DNA of 7,934 nt from Elusimicrobiota bacterium (GTDB lineage Bacteria > CG03 > SLGR01): the NCBI GenBank assembly GCA_012511615.1, contig JAAZFS010000058.1, positions 1 to 7,934 of the forward strand. Reading direction: 5' to 3'. This document shows, piece by piece, positions 5,737 through 7,934 of the stretch (its first letter is position 1; every line of letters begins with the position of its first letter). The position numbers were made by a program, and so were the translations under genes. The notes beneath the pieces were generated by a model. The model was given only the letters and a program-made list of their open reading frames with translations. It did not search any database and was not told the origin of the DNA.

Positions 5737-7934
5737 ATGATAAAAAATAAGCTTAGTACATACGCCCGCAGAATAATACTTCTATCCATAGCACTTGTTG
5801 CTTTCGCGCCAAGCCAAGCTACCGCCGATGAACTGGATACTATAGAAATGGACATTAAAGAGGTGCTTTGGCGACCTGAACCAAATGATGGATATGGTGC
5901 CCATTTTATCACGATAGCTTACGAGAATATTACTACCACCGTTACATTTCAGCTGGTCAGATACTTTGGAGAACGGGGCGACGACAATGGTAAAATAGAC
6001 TTAACTGATTTAACCCTCGAACCTGACCATGTCTACCCCTACCAATATATGGGAGAGGGCACCATCTATCCCGATTATAATGTTATCACCGAGTTAGTAG
6101 ATTATGGCGGCACCCCCCAACTAGTATCCTACACGGAAGTAGTCCCCGTGGATGGCGAAATGACCCTAATTGATATAGGTTGGACCGGGCCAGATTTTGA
6201 AGCCTCTATAAGTACATCTCCACCTTGGGGAAAAGTCACATACGCCATTGTCTATTCTCTGGGTTCACAGGGACCTATTGGATCTGGGCCTATCGAATAT
6301 ATTAAATCTGCTCCCATGGTATCGCCATTTATAATACCCAACGCCCCTGTTCATGATGATGAAGACTCAAACTGGGGATTTGGCGAAAAATGGCACTTAA
6401 ACAACACTCTGCAAACGGGAGCCAGTGTCAGGTACCGCGTCTATGAAGATTGGCCTTTTGACCCTGCGAGTTATGCCTACAAAGATAAATGTCCTACTAC
6501 CTTTACTCCAGAAAAAGAGCACTACACCAATCTCTGGCATCCCGGAGAAAATCTTCCAGCATCAGCAAAAATAATCAGAACCCTAACAGGCGACCCTAAT
6601 GACCCAAATAAAAGCCCCGACAAGACTGATTTGGAGGGTGGTTTACATACTTTAACATGGGACTGGCGAGATGATGATGGAAATCTGGTTGAGCCTGGTC
6701 CCTACACTTTTTATATGGAAATTTATGATGAGTTTGGAAATAGAAGAGATACAGCTATACATCCCTTTGTAGTAAAACCTCCAGAAATTAGAAGACCGTA
6801 TACAAGTCCGATTAATAACAATGAGCCTATAGGCACCATTGAGTTTGCGACAAACTTTAATGGAAATGTCATTATGTTGATAGGGCATCCAGGAACAATA
6901 TTTGAAACTGCTTCAAGTGCTGGAACCCTAACTATCCCTGGATATGGTGAACTTAACTATGTTGCAGGTGACCCCATACCTACTGGTCCCAACCCAGAAG
7001 ACAACATTGTAAGGGTAATCAACTCCGCGCTTAACGCTGGTGAAAATATCATAACGTGGGATGGATTGGACAATGAAGAAAATCCCCTGCCAAATGGACT
7101 CTACAAAATAGCTTTGACAGCCTTTAATGATCGGGGAGACCGAATCATTGGAGGAATGGTTCAGACAACCATAGGAATTGATAGGGTCCTCTTCCTACCT
7201 GCAGATGAAGATGCGCCAGAGCTTACCTTCATAAAACCCTATGAAGGCCAGAATGTAAACAAACCAGTTACCGAAATAGAATTTATACTTACCGATGTTA
7301 CCAGAGTTAGTACTGAGGCGGTATCAATAGAAATAATCACACCAGAATACACAATCCTTACCCATGGTAACGGTGGAGTTCTCACAAGTATTGGTTCCGC
7401 AAAAAACAAAAAATTCACCTTTACCTTAGACGCTCCCTTGACCTCGGAGACTGGAGACTACCAAGTAAGCATTACAGCGGAAGATGCTTGGGGCAACCGT
7501 GAAATATATCAATCTACATTTAAAATTTTTATCCAAGAATATGATGCCGTCATTTTTGATGCCAGCTGGGCCTATAAAGATGAAGATGATGATGACTTAG
7601 AAGCAGATGGAAATAAACTCTCCTGGGATGCACCTCTGGAGTTTGAAGGAGATATTGTCTATACCATTAAGCGGGTTTTTGGATATGCTGATGCAAAAAC
7701 TCAAGGGACGGAAATTGCTCATCTTCAGAACAAAATAAAATATTTCGACCCTTTTCCGACAGCCAGTCCTTCCAATCCTACTCCAGATCCGAGAGGCACT
7801 TACAGCTACTGGATTCAGGCCGAAGATGCTCACGGGAGAATCGCAGAAGGGGTAGCTGTTTCCAGTTTTATAGAAAATCAGATAGAGTGGACTGACCTGC
7901 ATGGGACCAAAGCAGGTATAGGACAGCAATGGAG
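5737..7934 (+). CDS. large secreted multi-domain protein with FlgD-Ig-like repeats (3' partial)
   Basis: An uninterrupted frame of 732 codons runs from the ATG to the window edge; the stop is outside. A TAA immediately precedes the ATG, so this is the first possible start. Residues 1-30 form a Sec signal peptide (basic start, IILLSIALVAFA core, cleavage near SQA-TA-DE). The rest is rich in Asp, Asn, Thr, Pro and aromatics with a single Cys (252), typical of extracellular beta-sandwich proteins. Two segments look like FlgD-type Ig domains: IIRTLTG...GLHTLTWDW...PGPYTF (about 281-345) and AGENIITWDGLD...LPNGLYKI (about 425-470). Two further sandwich-like units end in AEDAWGN (581-587) and AEDAHGR (695-701). 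An EF-hand/dockerin-like acidic loop lies at 79-92. It is transcribed divergently from valS from its own strong promoter. No catalytic domain is visible in this part; adhesin, surface-layer or enzyme-scaffold roles are all possible. Confidence 0.93.
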   Translation, partial: MIKNKLSTYARRIILLSIALVAFAPSQATADELDTIEMDIKEVLWRPEPNDGYGAHFITIAYENITTTVTFQLVRYFGERGDDNGKIDLTDLTLEPDHVYPYQYMGEGTIYPDYNVITELVDYGGTPQLVSYTEVVPVDGEMTLIDIGWTGPDFEASISTSPPWGKVTYAIVYSLGSQGPIGSGPIEYIKSAPMVSPFIIPNAPVHDDEDSNWGFGEKWHLNNTLQTGASVRYRVYEDWPFDPASYAYKDKCPTTFTPEKEHYTNLWHPGENLPASAKIIRTLTGDPNDPNKSPDKTDLEGGLHTLTWDWRDDDGNLVEPGPYTFYMEIYDEFGNRRDTAIHPFVVKPPEIRRPYTSPINNNEPIGTIEFATNFNGNVIMLIGHPGTIFETASSAGTLTIPGYGELNYVAGDPIPTGPNPEDNIVRVINSALNAGENIITWDGLDNEENPLPNGLYKIALTAFNDRGDRIIGGMVQTTIGIDRVLFLPADEDAPELTFIKPYEGQNVNKPVTEIEFILTDVTRVSTEAVSIEIITPEYTILTHGNGGVLTSIGSAKNKKFTFTLDAPLTSETGDYQVSITAEDAWGNREIYQSTFKIFIQEYDAVIFDASWAYKDEDDDDLEADGNKLSWDAPLEFEGDIVYTIKRVFGYADAKTQGTEIAHLQNKIKYFDPFPTASPSNPTPDPRGTYSYWIQAEDAHGRIAEGVAVSSFIENQIEWTDLHGTKAGIGQQW

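Noticed and set aside
5767..5775. Twin-arginine (Tat) signal in the secreted protein
   Set aside because: An RR pair (residues 11-12) is present but without the S/T-RR-x-F-L-K context; a Sec signal is more likely.
5610..5912. Minus-strand open frame of 100 codons over the divergent region
   Set aside because: It is antisense to the signal peptide region of the secreted gene and to its promoter, with low-complexity translation and no family features.
6652..7929. Minus-strand open frames of 78 and 110 codons in the right third
   Set aside because: Both are antisense to the continuous secreted-protein frame, which has a signal peptide and coherent domain motifs.

Overview
The window reads as an ordinary bacterial chromosome segment with moderate-to-low G+C. 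It has three layers: a housekeeping operon on the minus strand (valS, an unnamed membrane-protein gene, rph, rdgB), a tRNA-Pro gene downstream of it on the same strand, and a divergent plus-strand gene for a large secreted multi-domain protein that runs off the right edge. Sec-type signal peptides on two proteins and Ig/FlgD-like sandwich domains in the exported one suggest a diderm or an uncultured deep lineage such as Elusimicrobiota or Omnitrophota. That placement is only an impression from protein style and should be tested by phylogeny of ValS.

Layout from left to right. Positions 1-75 hold no gene that I can see; a short inverted repeat lies there without a T-tract. Positions 76-152 (minus) are tRNA-Pro(UGG) with an encoded CCA, preceded by a possible weak promoter of its own. 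Positions 209-5480 (minus) are the operon, transcribed right to left as valS, a 433-aa type I membrane protein, rph, rdgB. The genes are packed extremely tightly: two 4-base ATGA overlaps and one zero-base stop/start junction, so translational coupling is likely. Positions 5481-5736 are a divergent intergenic region with good sigma70-type promoter matches in both directions. From 5737 to the end of the window an uninterrupted plus-strand reading frame of 732 codons starts with a signal peptide and carries repeated beta-sandwich domains, two of which look FlgD-Ig-like.

The operon joins aminoacylation (ValS), tRNA 3'-end maturation (RNase PH) and nucleotide-pool sanitation (RdgB). The exported membrane-anchored protein between valS and rph is the odd member and its role is unknown. 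The secreted gene has its own strong promoter and no evident functional link to the operon; it is probably a surface or extracellular structural, adhesive or enzyme-associated protein. I see no CRISPR array, insertion sequence, phage gene, attachment site or clear novel system here. The most worthwhile leads are the large secreted protein, the membrane protein embedded in the valS-rph operon, and the regulatory DNA between the two divergent units.
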